NCBI GenBank assembly: GCA_963841405.1
Contig: CAWJCM010000009.1
Location: 62,001-126,000, forward strand
Direction of reading: 5' to 3'
DNA length: 64,000 bases
From: DATBLE01 sp963841405
Lineage (GTDB): Bacteria; Actinomycetota; Thermoleophilia; Gaiellales; Gaiellaceae
The stretch's first letter is position 1; the number at the start of each line of letters is the position of its first letter. Shown here piece after piece: positions 42,847 to 51,140 of this stretch. The translations under genes and the position numbers were made by a program. The notes beneath the pieces are model-generated. The model saw only the letters and a program-made list of their open reading frames with translations, made no database searches and was not told the origin of the DNA.

Positions 42847-42894
42847 TTCACACGCGGGAGGTCGCTGGTTCGATCCCAGCCGCGCCCATGGCTT
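42847..42894 (+). repeat. att site 2 (tRNA-Val 3' half)
   Basis: Exact 48-base copy of 32876-32923. Only the 3' half of the tRNA is present (no D-arm or 5' acceptor strand), so it is not a tRNA gene but the junction between segments 1 and 2. Confidence 0.88.
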
Positions 42895-43043
42895 GCCTAA
42901 AGCCAAGCGGGTCAGACATGCCAGAAGTGCCGGAAATGCTCGCGGCGTGCCTACCTCGGTGCCTACCTCGGATCTTGCCGAACGTGGCAACGGGGCCCGG
43001 CGCGGGGTCGAACACGACGCCGGCCGGACGAGCAGCTTCCTCG

Positions 43044-43487
43044 CTAGAGCGGCTCCACCGGATCACCGGGACGCAGCACGCCGCCGACCAGGATCTCGGC
43101 GTTCAAGCCTGCGCGATGAACGAACGCCTTGAGGGCGCCCGGCGTCGTCTTGCTCTCGAACGTCGTGCACGGCTCGCACAGCTCGACTCCGCGGCACTCG
43201 AGCTCGCCCACCCTGAAACGCTTGCCGACCAGATCGTTCAGCGAGACGCCGCGCGTGAGGACGTTGCGCCCGGTCGCCGCCGCGTCGACCTGGACCCCGC
43301 TCTCAGCCGCCACCTGCTCGATCTGCTCGGCCTCGATCAGGGTCAGCTCCGCCTCCGGCCGGCCTTCGTCGAAGTACCGGTTCCCTTCGAGACCTTTGCC
43401 GGCGATCGCCTGCACGGACACGACCGCATGCGCCAGCTCGCTGTGCTCGGCCGCGATGTAGACCGCCTCGACCCGCGCGTCGCCCAT
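43044..43487 (-). CDS. MOSC-domain protein
   Basis: A 147-residue stand-alone MOSC domain: VQAIAGKGLEGNRYFDEGRP, ELTLIEAEQIEQVAAESGVQ, TGRNVLTRGVSLNDLVGKRF and GVELCEPCTTFES. MOSC domains relate to molybdenum cofactor sulfurases and may handle sulfur or detoxify N-hydroxylated compounds. TAGGAT lies eight bases before ATG 43487, a leaderless start. It is the first gene after att site 2. Confidence 0.85.
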   Translation of the reverse strand: MGDARVEAVYIAAEHSELAHAVVSVQAIAGKGLEGNRYFDEGRPEAELTLIEAEQIEQVAAESGVQVDAAATGRNVLTRGVSLNDLVGKRFRVGELECRGVELCEPCTTFESKTTPGALKAFVHRAGLNAEILVGGVLRPGDPVEPL

Positions 43488-43553
43488 CCTCCAACATCCT
43501 ACGATGCGAAGGTCGAGCCGATCGTCTAGGGCGACCGCAAGGCAACGACAGGC

Positions 43554-43678
43554 TCAGGCATCGAACTCCCGCTCCGAGCACTCAGGGCAGAACGTGACCG
43601 CGGCCCCGTCGTCGTCCAAGTAGACACGCCAGCCGGTCGGTTCAGACTCGCTTTCACGACCGCACTCCGCACAAACAT
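43554..43678 (-). pseudogene. zinc-ribbon small protein, frameshifted at the start
   Basis: VCAECGRESESEPTGWRVYL followed by DDDGAAVTFCPECSEREFDA-stop is a two-CxxC zinc ribbon of about 40 residues. An ATG at 43678 with AAGGAG six bases upstream is one base out of frame with it, so a single lost base right after the ATG explains the break. As given the protein cannot be made. It may be a sequencing error. Confidence 0.45.
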
Positions 43679-43950
43679 CCCGGTCTCCTTGATGGGGAGC
43701 ACACGCTAGGGATCGAGCCCATCGAGGAACGACGCTGTCGGTTCATTCAGCAGGAGCGGTTCACCGGCGTCCTTGTCGGACTCTTTAAGGGCACCCTCGA
43801 CAAGACCGAAACCGGCTTCGAGGAGATGAACGCAGCGCTCAAGAAGAGAGCCGAAGCACGGTAGCTAAGGGACTCTCGGATGTACGCCCAGAGCGTTTTT
43901 TGCGGACGATGGCCGAGCGCGAGCTCCGCGCCCAAACTCTTGTGGTGGGC

Positions 43951-44676
43951 CTAGTCGCGGGAATCGTCGCGCTTCAGGACGGTCGTCACGACCTTGAGCC
44001 CGTAGCGCCCGGGCATCAGCACTACATCCCACATCTGGTTCACGACACCGCCGCCCGGGAGGTCCTCGGCGATCGCCTCCACGATCTCGTCGGACGTCTC
44101 GAGGAGGTCTTCGCCGACGTCGAGCACCCCCTCGGCCATGTCCCCTGCATTGGCGACCGCCGCCGTGGCAATCTCGATGGTTATCGCGGGAGCGAGCCGT
44201 TCGAGCGTCTCGAGGACGGCCTTCTCGGCCTCGGCGCGTGCTTGCTCGAGATCCTTCGTGGGTTCTGTCGGGCCGGCCCTGAAGACATGCCACCACTTCC
44301 ACCCGGTGGCGCGTCCCGCCCTGACCAGCAGCGCGATCAGGAGCGAAACCCCGACCACGATCCACATCGCACAGAGCACGAGTGCGGCGACCCACCCGGA
44401 AACGACCGTCGACAACCCTTCGAAGGCCGCGACGTTCGCGAACAGAAAGGCGGTAGCCAGCGCGACCACAACGAGCAGCGCAGCCGCGAGGTCGCGGGCC
44501 GCCCGCCGCACTTCCGGCATGTTGCGCGAGGCTTCAAGCTGCGCCTCGCAGAGCGCGAGCACGCTCAGGTCGCGACCGAGCTGAACGAGCAGCTCGGTGA
44601 CCGACGGGCGCTCGTCCTGCTCGGTGGACTCGTCCCCGTCGGGAGAAACGTCAACCGGCTCGACCGTCTCCGCCAT
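43951..44676 (-). CDS. Holin-X (phage holin superfamily III)-like membrane protein
   Basis: A 241-residue protein. An acidic N-terminus is followed by VTELLVQLGRDLSVLALCEA, two TM segments (DLAAALLVVVALATAFLFAN and GWVAALVLCAMWIVVGVSLL), and a long helical C-terminal region. The TM-hairpin order fits the actinobacterial Holin-X/DUF1469 family. These are often chromosomal envelope proteins rather than lysis holins. The ATG at 44676 (MAETVEPVDV) is favoured over an upstream start. Confidence 0.65.
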   Translation of the reverse strand: MAETVEPVDVSPDGDESTEQDERPSVTELLVQLGRDLSVLALCEAQLEASRNMPEVRRAARDLAAALLVVVALATAFLFANVAAFEGLSTVVSGWVAALVLCAMWIVVGVSLLIALLVRAGRATGWKWWHVFRAGPTEPTKDLEQARAEAEKAVLETLERLAPAITIEIATAAVANAGDMAEGVLDVGEDLLETSDEIVEAIAEDLPGGGVVNQMWDVVLMPGRYGLKVVTTVLKRDDSRD

Positions 44677-44813
44677 CTCGCTCCCGCACGAGCGTAGACG
44701 CTTGTAGCTCGCGGTGCCAAGTGCCGCCCACTCCCGACGCCATAGACCTTCACGAAGGCGCGCGAACACGAGACGCAGCCTTGCGTAGCGTCGTGCGAGT
44801 TGCGGTGCTGCTT

Positions 44814-45329
44814 CTAGCTTGCCGGCGCCGTCGGCACGGCGCTTGAGCCGGCGGCCTCCTGCTCGAGGACGTCCGCGAGGTCTTTGCTCACCTCGTCGAC
44901 GACGACTCGATCGACGTCGACGACCTTCAAGAGCGCCTGCGCCTCATCGACGGCGTCGTCGTCGACAAGGGCGACGATCGCACTTTCCCCCGGCCTGAGG
45001 TCCTCGCCAAGTTCCTTGAGCTGGGCGTCCGGGAAGCCGGAGTCACGTAGTTTCGCGGCCAAACCGCCGATGCCAGCCCCGATCGCTCCGCCGCCAATGA
45101 TGCCGACTGGGCCTGCGAGAATCCCGACGGCCGCGCCGATCACGCCTCCGGTCACGGCGCCCTGCTTCGATCCCATGTCCTTCGTCTCGACGAACTTGAT
45201 CTCGCCGCTGTCGGTCTTACTGACAACAGCGCCCTGCTTGAGCGCGTCGGCGAGGACACCACCAACCGACGCCAGGCAGTCGCCGGCAGCACCCTGGTCG
45301 GAGAACGTCGCTGCGACGATCTTCGGCAT
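44814..45329 (-). CDS. DUF1269 protein with glycine-zipper membrane region
   Basis: A 171-residue protein. IVAATFSDQGAAGDCLASVG is followed by a Gly/Ala-rich hydrophobic hairpin (GAVTGGVIGAAVGILAGPVG, IIGGGAIGAGIGGLAAKLRD) and an acidic ESAIVALVDDDAVDEAQALL region. This is the DUF1269 arrangement of membrane-inserting stress proteins. AGGGGGG precedes the ATG. Co-directional with the flanking membrane genes. Confidence 0.75.
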   Translation of the reverse strand: MPKIVAATFSDQGAAGDCLASVGGVLADALKQGAVVSKTDSGEIKFVETKDMGSKQGAVTGGVIGAAVGILAGPVGIIGGGAIGAGIGGLAAKLRDSGFPDAQLKELGEDLRPGESAIVALVDDDAVDEAQALLKVVDVDRVVVDEVSKDLADVLEQEAAGSSAVPTAPAS

Positions 45330-45388
45330 GTTCTCCCCCCTAATCGAGTCGACCCTTGATCCCCAGAACGAACAGGGCCCCGCAAGCC

Positions 45389-45583
45389 TTAGCGTCGGGC
45401 GGGGATGAGTGCGCCGATGATCCAGAAGATCGGCAGCACGATCCCTATCAGGAACATCACCCAGTGGCCTTTCCGCAGGGTTTTGATGCCGAGGAAGATG
45501 AACAGGACGAGCCAGAGCAGAGCGGCGAGAGTGCCGGTGGTGATCCAGGCACTCGCTTCCCAGGCAAGAAGTTGCGGGGGCAC
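45389..45583 (-). CDS. small two-TM membrane protein (64 aa)
   Basis: TLAALLWLVLFIFLGIKTLR and GHWVMFLIGIVLPIFWIIGA are two membrane helices in a 64-residue protein. GGAAGGAGTGCT lies just before the GTG. The last residues (LIPARR) are basic. It resembles PLDc_N-type short membrane proteins but lacks anything diagnostic. Confidence 0.7.
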   Translation of the reverse strand: MPPQLLAWEASAWITTGTLAALLWLVLFIFLGIKTLRKGHWVMFLIGIVLPIFWIIGALIPARR

Positions 45584-45606
45584 AGCACTCCTTCCGGTTG
45601 GGGCGC

Positions 45607-46551
45607 TCAGCTTACGCCGTTGGCGGCGGGCGAAGCTCGTCGGGGTTCGTCGCTCAGAGCTTCTTTTGGGGTGCGTAACTGTTCGTCGAGCACGGCGGTG
45701 AGGATCGCACCGAGGACAAATGCGCTGGCGCTCAGGTAGACGGAGAAGAGGAAGGCGAAGATCGCACTCGCGGAGCCGTAAACCTTGGTGAAGTCAGCAG
45801 GCCCGGAGAGGTACCAGCCGAGACCGAACTGCACGGCCTGGTGTCCAAGAGCCGCGACGGCAGCGCCGAGAAGGGCAGCGCGCCAGCCGGGACGTTGGTG
45901 GGGCAGGTAGTGGTAGAGCAGCACAAAGACTAGGAAGACCGCCGCCGCAGGCACGACGACGCCGAGGAGGAACCCGAATCCGGTCGGCTGCCAGCCGAGA
46001 GCGTCGCCAACGTCATCACTGACGTTGCGAACGACGTTCTCGAGCATCGAGACGATCACTGCCAGCAGGACAAGACCGAGTGCGCCGAGGACGAGCAGTG
46101 CGCTGACGAGCCTCCCACGGATCAGCCCACGGGAGACGCCGCCGTCGAACACGACGGCGAGGGTCTTCTGGATCGAGTACATCACGCCCGTTGCGCCCCA
46201 TAGCGCGAGCCCGAGCGCCGCTAGACCGGCAAGGCTCCACGGCGGCGGAACGGCTCTGATGAGCGCGTCGAGCCTCGCCGTCCCGTCGGTGGAGAGGCCG
46301 AGTTGTTCGGCGATCGCCGACACGAGATCGTGGCGGGTCACGCTGCTGGACGACAGAACCTCAGCGAGGATCGTCGCCGCGAACGTCGCAAGGGGAACGA
46401 GCGAGAACAGCGCCCGGTACGAGATCGCCGCCGCGAACTGCGAACCGCCAAGGCGGCGGTAGCGGGAGAGCACGTCGCGGACGAGAGCGGCCAGACTACG
46501 TGCAAGGGCACGAAGCCATTGGGCTCGTCCGTGTGTCGAGATTTCGCTCAT
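45607..46551 (-). CDS. YihY/BrkB-family membrane protein
   Basis: A 314-residue YihY-family protein (once called ribonuclease BN) with six TM segments. RRLGGSQFAAAISYRALFSL, VPLATFAATILAEVL, ALGLALWGATGVMYSIQKTL and FLFSVYLSASAFVLGAILTA are typical. Family members affect envelope integrity; the transported species is unknown. It ends 24 bases before the 64-residue membrane gene. Confidence 0.88.
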   Translation of the reverse strand: MSEISTHGRAQWLRALARSLAALVRDVLSRYRRLGGSQFAAAISYRALFSLVPLATFAATILAEVLSSSSVTRHDLVSAIAEQLGLSTDGTARLDALIRAVPPPWSLAGLAALGLALWGATGVMYSIQKTLAVVFDGGVSRGLIRGRLVSALLVLGALGLVLLAVIVSMLENVVRNVSDDVGDALGWQPTGFGFLLGVVVPAAAVFLVFVLLYHYLPHQRPGWRAALLGAAVAALGHQAVQFGLGWYLSGPADFTKVYGSASAIFAFLFSVYLSASAFVLGAILTAVLDEQLRTPKEALSDEPRRASPAANGVS

Positions 46552-46861
46552 TCGCGGCGTGCGTCTCCTGCACCGGCGCGGTCAGCAGTATCTCCGGCCG
46601 GGAGCCCCAAGCGCACGCGCCGCCGAGGCGTCCTCGTGCAATACGCGGTGAGGGCAGAACGATGCGCGTGCGCGAGCCGCTCGCACGACCTCGCACGAGG
46701 TCGAAAGTTCGGCTCAACCATGTGGCCCTAGATGGCGAACTTAGACCGTGCGGTCGGTTCCGGAGTACGGCTATGCCCCGCGCCCGCGCAGGGCAACCCG
46801 CTACGGTGCCCCGCTCGACACCGCGAATGTCTCCTGCTCGAGCGACTCAGGGCTTACGCAG
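46552..46861. other. intergenic, no gene seen
   Basis: Contains a perfect hairpin CGACCTCG-CA-CGAGGTCG at 46686-46703, which may end the transcript from the right. Nothing else supportable. Confidence 0.4.
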
Positions 46862-47191
46862 TTAGCTGTCGCCTTCCTCCTCGAGTTCGGCCATTTCGAG
46901 TGCAAACCCCAACGCCTCGACGATGTTTCCGGTTGCCGCGACCACTCGCGGAGTCCCCACGATCGGGGCGACTGCGGCCAGGACGCCGCGAACCTGCTCC
47001 TCGCCGATGCCGAGCTCAGCGGCGGCGCCGAGGTTCATCAGGTAGGAGGCGGGCGGCGCGTCCACCGCCACGAGTGCCGCGATCCTGACGAGCATCAAGG
47101 TCTCCGGATCGAGGTCGGACGCCTCGATCGAGTCCGCGGTCATGCCCGTTAGCAAATCGAGGACGGGCGTCTCACTTGCTTGCTCTGCCAT
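46862..47191 (-). CDS. carboxymuconolactone decarboxylase-like protein (no CxxC)
   Basis: A 109-residue protein: GMTADSIEASDLDPETLMLV, RIAALVAVDAPPASYLMNLG, EEQVRGVLAAVAPIVGTPRV. It has the helical AhpD/CMD fold order, but the CxxC pair of the active site is replaced (VDAPPASY), so it is unlikely to be a peroxidase. AAGGAGGGACTCTG precedes the ATG. First of three co-directional genes with gaps under 15 bases. Confidence 0.7.
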   Translation of the reverse strand: MAEQASETPVLDLLTGMTADSIEASDLDPETLMLVRIAALVAVDAPPASYLMNLGAAAELGIGEEQVRGVLAAVAPIVGTPRVVAATGNIVEALGFALEMAELEEEGDS

Positions 47192-47203
47192 CAGAGTCCC
47201 TCC

Positions 47204-47671
47204 TTACGAGGACGTCGTGGTCGGTGTGGACGAGGACGAGCAGTTGACCTGCGAAGCGGTCGTCTCGGCCGCCGAGGCGAGCTGATCGGCCGATTGGGTG
47301 ATGTCCGAGACCGCGTCCTGGACGGAGGCGGCATCCGGAACGTCCTTGACCGCCGATGAGAAGCTGTCCCAGGCGCTGTTCAGATCGCCGGTCGGCGCGT
47401 CTTGCACGGCTTGCGCGTCGCTCTTGACCTGGTTCCAGTCGTTCTCGACCGCGGTCAGGTCGGCCTGGTAGTCGGCCTTCGAGGACGAACTGGAGAGGCC
47501 GGTCAGCGTCTTGACGGAATCTCCGAGGCTCCTCAGGCTGGAGCACAGGTTGGAGACCGCCTCGCTCTTCGACGGCCCCGACGGCTCGTTCCGCGTGCCC
47601 AGAACGCCGATCGCGACCGCCAGCCCGACACCGGCGGCGACGAGGATGATGATCCACCACATGCGGCTCAT
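47204..47671 (-). CDS. membrane-anchored helical protein (155 aa)
   Basis: A single N-terminal TM segment (WWIIILVAAGVGLAVAIGVL) anchors an extracytoplasmic domain with heptad-like helices (NLCSSLRSLGDSVKTLTGLS, DLTAVENDWNQVKSDAQAVQ, SVQDAVSDITQSADQLASAA) and a Ser/Thr-rich tail with one Cys pair. The 13 bases before and including its ATG are identical to those of the preceding gene. No family recognised. Confidence 0.7.
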   Translation of the reverse strand: MSRMWWIIILVAAGVGLAVAIGVLGTRNEPSGPSKSEAVSNLCSSLRSLGDSVKTLTGLSSSSSKADYQADLTAVENDWNQVKSDAQAVQDAPTGDLNSAWDSFSSAVKDVPDAASVQDAVSDITQSADQLASAAETTASQVNCSSSSTPTTTSS

Positions 47672-47679
47672 CAGAGTCC

Positions 47680-48069
47680 CTATCCTTCCTCCGGATTCAT
47701 CGCCAAGCCATAGACGACGAAGCCGGCCAGCGCCAGCATCGAGACCGCGAACCAGGGCGTGATGCCGATGATCATGAAGCTGTTGACGAACACGATGATC
47801 GCCCAGAGGTAGGCAACGAACCGTCCGAAGCCCCCGCCCTTGAGCAGCGAGAGCCCGGCGAAGATGCCGAGGACGGCGATGCAGAGATCCCACGCCCCCC
47901 AAGCCCAGACATGGTTGGAGAAGAAGCCGCCGGACAAGTCGTTCAGCTTATGGCTCTTTTCGAAGTAGGCAATCGCCTCGATGATCCGGAAGAACGCGAC
48001 CGCGAAGAGCACGACAGCGGCGAACTGGACCCAACCGCTCCGCTCACCACGGGCGACCTCAGTTGACAT
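47680..48069 (-). CDS. DUF7144-like four-TM membrane protein
   Basis: A 129-residue integral membrane protein with four segments: WVQFAAVVLFAVAFFRIIEA, VWAWGAWDLCIAVLGIFAGL, FGRFVAYLWAIIVFVNSFMI and AVSMLALAGFVVYGLAMN. The pattern fits the DUF7144/VTT-like small actinobacterial membrane family. GGGAGGAATGC precedes the ATG. It heads the minus-strand group. Confidence 0.75.
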   Translation of the reverse strand: MSTEVARGERSGWVQFAAVVLFAVAFFRIIEAIAYFEKSHKLNDLSGGFFSNHVWAWGAWDLCIAVLGIFAGLSLLKGGGFGRFVAYLWAIIVFVNSFMIIGITPWFAVSMLALAGFVVYGLAMNPEEG

Positions 48070-48727
48070 GCATTCCTCCCTCGTGACCCCTGGCGGCCAA
48101 AATGTTCGGCCAACATAACGAAGTCAACCAGCCGGCGATCGAGACCAACCCTCGTTTCCTCTATCTCCACCGCTCGTTCACCACGCCGACTCCGCTCCGG
48201 ACATGCCCGAGCCCAACTCTTGCGGGAACGTGACTCGGGCGGTCTGAAGAGATAGACGACCGCTTGGCCCGCACCAATGCGGGCGAGTCGCGGACTTCCG
48301 CTCGCTCGCTACCACTTGGCGTTGTCCAGCGCGACCTCGTCGGGTCGGTGCGCGTCCTTACCCCACTTCCCGGCGGTTCGCGTCGCGTTCAGGTGCCACC
48401 GGCATCGGTAGTCCTTCGAGCACACGCGCCAGTTGTCGCCGAGCTGAACGCGGACGAAGAGACGGCACTGCGTCTTTTCGCGGAGATAGCTCCCGTCAAC
48501 GCCCTCGATGTCCTCGGAGACCGGCCCAACGCAGCCCCGGGCCAGGCGGAGTAGTTCGGCATGACCCGGGCACGCGGTATCAGATCCCGGGCTTCTGGCC
48601 GTCGCAGCACTCCTCCTAGCCGAGGGGGAGGGGGGTCGCCTCCTGGGCGTCACGCGGCCCGGGGTGGGGGTAGGGGTGGACACGGTGACGGTCATGGTCG
48701 AGCTGAACGGCGTGCCGGTCCCGGTCA
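48070..48727. other. gene-poor stretch upstream of the integrase
   Basis: No firm gene. A minus-strand frame ending at 48309 (CRLFVRVQLGDNWRVCSKDY, then RCRWHLNATRTAGKWGKD) looks protein-like near its C-terminus but has no credible start within 600 bases. It may be a remnant. Confidence 0.35.
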
Positions 48728-48730
48728 TCC

Positions 48731-48874
48731 TCGACGGCCGACCGCCTTGGCTGGCCACGCGAGCGCGTCTACAAGCGTCTCGGCGAGCTGCCGCACTACC
48801 GGGACGAGGGCCGCCTGATGTTCCGCCGGGACGAGCTAGACCGCTTCGTCGAGGAGCGCCGGGAGCGACAGTGA
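48731..48874 (+). pseudogene. excisionase-like HTH_17 protein, 5' end broken
   Basis: TADRLGWPRERVYKRLGELP, then HYRDEGRLMFRRDELDRFVE and ERRERQ-stop is the MerR-like helix-turn-helix of small excisionases. In frame, a TGA at 48704 precedes it with no start codon between. An upstream frame (MVELNGVPVPVILDG) could be its true N-terminus, separated by an internal deletion with frameshift. It lies 180 bases upstream of the integrase, the usual xis-int order. Confidence 0.55.
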
Positions 48875-49052
48875 TGGCCGGGCAGCTTTGCACGTCTTTG
48901 CAGACGGCTGGGAACCTGTGCAGCAATGCGGCTTCTACGGGTGACGCCCGCTCTTGTGGTGGGGGGTCAAAGGTCCTATGATGAGCCCACTACAAGAGAG
49001 GCCCGGCGGCGCTGGAACGCCCCGGGCCGTGACACGAAAGGACGGACCTTCC

Positions 49053-50282
49053 GTGTACGAAAAGACTAACTCTGAGCTGTCGGCGGCCAAGAGGCCGAGC
49101 CGCGTCAAGGTCAAGGGTGAGCGCGGCATCTACACCCGCGACACGAAGGCGGGGAAGCGGTACGAGTTCATCTACCAGGACTCGACCGGCCGGACACGCT
49201 GGCAGACCTGCTCGACACTGAAAGAGGCGCGGCAGGGCCGCGCATCGAAGGTCGCGGCTCTCGCCCGAGGCGAGCGGGTCGCGCCCTCACGGGTCACGCT
49301 TGGCGAGTACGCGGCCGAATGGCTCGCGCAGCAAGACGGCAGGCTGAGGCCAAAGACGCTCGACCGCTACTCGACCGACCTACGGCTGCACGTGCTCCCG
49401 AACCTCGGCAGGCGCAAGCTCGCGTCGGTCACGGTCGATGACGTGGCGACGCTGCTGGCGGACCTCCAGCGGAACGGCTACACCCGCAAGGGCGCTGACG
49501 GCAAGCCGGTGCGGATCGCCTACGCGGCGTGGACGCTGCGCGGCGTGCTGACCGTGCTCGGCCGGCTGCTCGGCAGCGCGGCGAGACGAGGGCTGATCCC
49601 GGCGAACCCGGTGGCGCAGCTCGAACGGAACGAGCGGCCGAAGGTCGCCCGGACCGAGTTCCCGTCGCTCGACCGTGAGGCGGTCGGGCGTCTGATCGGG
49701 GCGACGTCGAAGCGTTACCGGGCGCTCGTGGCCGTGTCGGTGCTCCTCGGGCTCCGGCAGGGTGAAGCGCTCGGGCTCCGCTGGCAGGACGTGGACACCG
49801 CGGCGGGCGTCCTCCGTGTGCGTCGGCAGCTTTCTCGGAGTGGGGAGCTGGTCGAGCCGAAGACTCAGGCGGCGAAGCGTGACGTGCCGATGCCGCCGAG
49901 CCTCGCGAAGATGTTGGCGGCCCACCGGCTGGCCTCGCCGCACTCAGGCGACGCGGACTTCGTGTTCGCCTCATCGGCCGGGACGCCACTCGCAGTCAGG
50001 AACATCATCCGCCGAGGGCTCGAACCGGCGCTCGCGGCTGCCGGGCTGCCACGGCTGCGCTGGCACGACCTCCGCCACGTGGCGGCCTCGGCGCTGATCG
50101 AGGCGGGGGCGAGCCCGAGTTACGTCGCTCGCGTGCTTGGGCACACGAGCCCGGCGATCACGCTCTCGATCTACGCGCATGTGTTCGCGAAGACGGAGCA
50201 CGACGAACGTTTCCGGGAGCAGCAGGAGCAGGCGTTCGGAGACGTGCTCAGGGGGGAGGCGGGCTCAGCGGTTCCTCGGTGA
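49053..50282 (+). CDS. int: tyrosine-type site-specific integrase
   Basis: A 409-residue integrase. An N-terminal arm-binding region (GIYTRDTKAGKRYEFIYQDS) and SAM-like core domain (YAAEWLAQQDGRLRPKTLDR) precede the catalytic domain: Arg235 in LGLRQGEALGLRWQD, Lys in VEPKTQAAKRDVPMP, His338-Arg341 in HDLRHVAASALIEAG, and GHTSPAITLSIYAHV with Tyr374. GTG at 49053 has AAAGGA upstream; GTG at 49029 is an alternative. It is the only intact recombinase in the inserted region and presumably acts at the tRNA-Val sites. Confidence 0.93.
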   Translation: MYEKTNSELSAAKRPSRVKVKGERGIYTRDTKAGKRYEFIYQDSTGRTRWQTCSTLKEARQGRASKVAALARGERVAPSRVTLGEYAAEWLAQQDGRLRPKTLDRYSTDLRLHVLPNLGRRKLASVTVDDVATLLADLQRNGYTRKGADGKPVRIAYAAWTLRGVLTVLGRLLGSAARRGLIPANPVAQLERNERPKVARTEFPSLDREAVGRLIGATSKRYRALVAVSVLLGLRQGEALGLRWQDVDTAAGVLRVRRQLSRSGELVEPKTQAAKRDVPMPPSLAKMLAAHRLASPHSGDADFVFASSAGTPLAVRNIIRRGLEPALAAAGLPRLRWHDLRHVAASALIEAGASPSYVARVLGHTSPAITLSIYAHVFAKTEHDERFREQQEQAFGDVLRGEAGSAVPR

Positions 50283-50948
50283 CAGGCGGAAGTGGGCGAA
50301 GTCGGCGGCGAGGTTGTCGAGCGTGTACTCGGCCGTGGCGGTGATGCCGCCCGACTCGACGCGGATCGTGACGTCGTACTGACCCCGTTCGAGCGCCCAC
50401 TCCGGATTCCCCCAGTACGGGAAGCGATACGACTCGGCCGTGAATGCGAAGGCCTCGCCGTCGTCCCGCAGGATCGCGACGGCTACCTCTTCCCAGGTCC
50501 CCGGCGCGAGGTCGAGCCTGAGACTCGGTTGCACAAGAGCCGGGTCGAACACACGCGGAAACAGGAGCGCCCGTATGTCTTCGCCCCGCTGAGCGGCCTC
50601 GGTGATCGCGAGTTGTTCCTCGTCGCTGAGCTGGAGCTCAGTGCGCTGCGGTTCGGGCCTGGAGCTCCAGCGGGCGGAGATCTCCGGGAAGACGAGTTCG
50701 CCACGGCGACGAAACGCGACTTGCACGGTCGAGGCGGCGGCGATCTCGCGCACGAAGAGCCAGCGGAGGATCGGCGTGAGCGGCTTATTCCGGATCCACA
50801 CCGCCGCGAACGTCCACGGGACAGGACTCCTCGGAGTCCACGGCCTCGGCTCGAGTTCGATCCGAGGTCGCTTGATCCGCTCGATCGCGAAGGGGAGAGC
50901 GATCGCGGTGGCGGCCAGGATGAGGAACACGACATCGACAGTGCTCAC
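50265..50948 (-). CDS. membrane-anchored hypothetical protein (227 aa)
   Basis: An N-terminal TM segment (VDVVFLILAATAIALPFAIE) is followed by a soluble beta-rich region: PWTFAAVWIRNKPLTPILRW, ASTVQVAFRRRGELVFPEIS, then GQYDVTIRVESGGITATAEY near the C-terminus. Proteins of this type occur next to integrases in other actinobacteria, as far as I recall, but I cannot name a family. GTG at 50948 gives the anchor. It overlaps the integrase 3' end by 18 bases. Confidence 0.65.
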   Translation of the reverse strand: MSTVDVVFLILAATAIALPFAIERIKRPRIELEPRPWTPRSPVPWTFAAVWIRNKPLTPILRWLFVREIAAASTVQVAFRRRGELVFPEISARWSSRPEPQRTELQLSDEEQLAITEAAQRGEDIRALLFPRVFDPALVQPSLRLDLAPGTWEEVAVAILRDDGEAFAFTAESYRFPYWGNPEWALERGQYDVTIRVESGGITATAEYTLDNLAADFAHFRLSPRNR

Positions 50949-51095
50949 GATCGAGGGGGAGCCTACGCCGCTGCAAAGCCTCTGCAAAGCAGCGGCGGCG
51001 AACAGCGGCGAACCGGCCTCCCGGCCAGGCCTGACGAACCCGCTCAGCTACCGGGAATCAGCACTAACGGCGATTGGCGGCGAACCTCCTGGCGT

Positions 51096-51140
51096 GCTTC
51101 ACACGCGGGAGGTCGCTGGTTCGATCCCAGCCGCGCCCAT
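51096..51140 (+). repeat. att site 3 (tRNA-Val 3' half), right junction
   Basis: Exact 45-base copy of 32874-32918, including the last tRNA base and AT. It directly abuts the stop codon of the winged-helix gene (51141), so the original site was tRNA-Val followed at once by that convergent gene. Confidence 0.88.

Larger units (their letters stand above)
32918..42894. mobile_element. tRNA-Val integrated segment 1 (about 10 kb)
   Basis: Bounded by att site 1 and att site 2. Cargo: a broken PLD/SNF2 helicase, the C-terminal stub of a tyrosine recombinase, an MMPL-hydrolase fusion with a 66-residue partner, and a NarL-type two-component system. It has no intact recombinase, so it is either immobile or depends on the integrase of segment 2. 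Boundaries rest on the exact repeats. Confidence 0.7.
42895..51140. mobile_element. tRNA-Val integrated segment 2 (about 8.2 kb)
   Basis: Bounded by att sites 2 and 3. It has a complete tyrosine integrase and a broken excisionase near the right end, and a minus-strand block of small membrane, stress and redox genes as cargo. This is the layout of a small integrative element or satellite. No replication, conjugation or capsid genes are visible. Confidence 0.7.

Noticed and set aside
42847..42894. A second and third tRNA-Val gene at the repeated sites (also 51096-51140)
   Set aside because: Only the 3' half is present; D-arm, 5' acceptor and anticodon 5' stem are missing, so they are attachment sites.
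43690..43863. A plus-strand frame IEPIEERRCRFIQQERFTGV ending at about 43863
   Set aside because: Looks mildly protein-like, but it has no start codon or ribosome site. Not enough to call a gene.
48309..48926. A 205-codon minus-strand gene
   Set aside because: Most of its N-terminal half is low-complexity sequence antisense to the excisionase remnant, with no credible start near the plausible C-terminal part.
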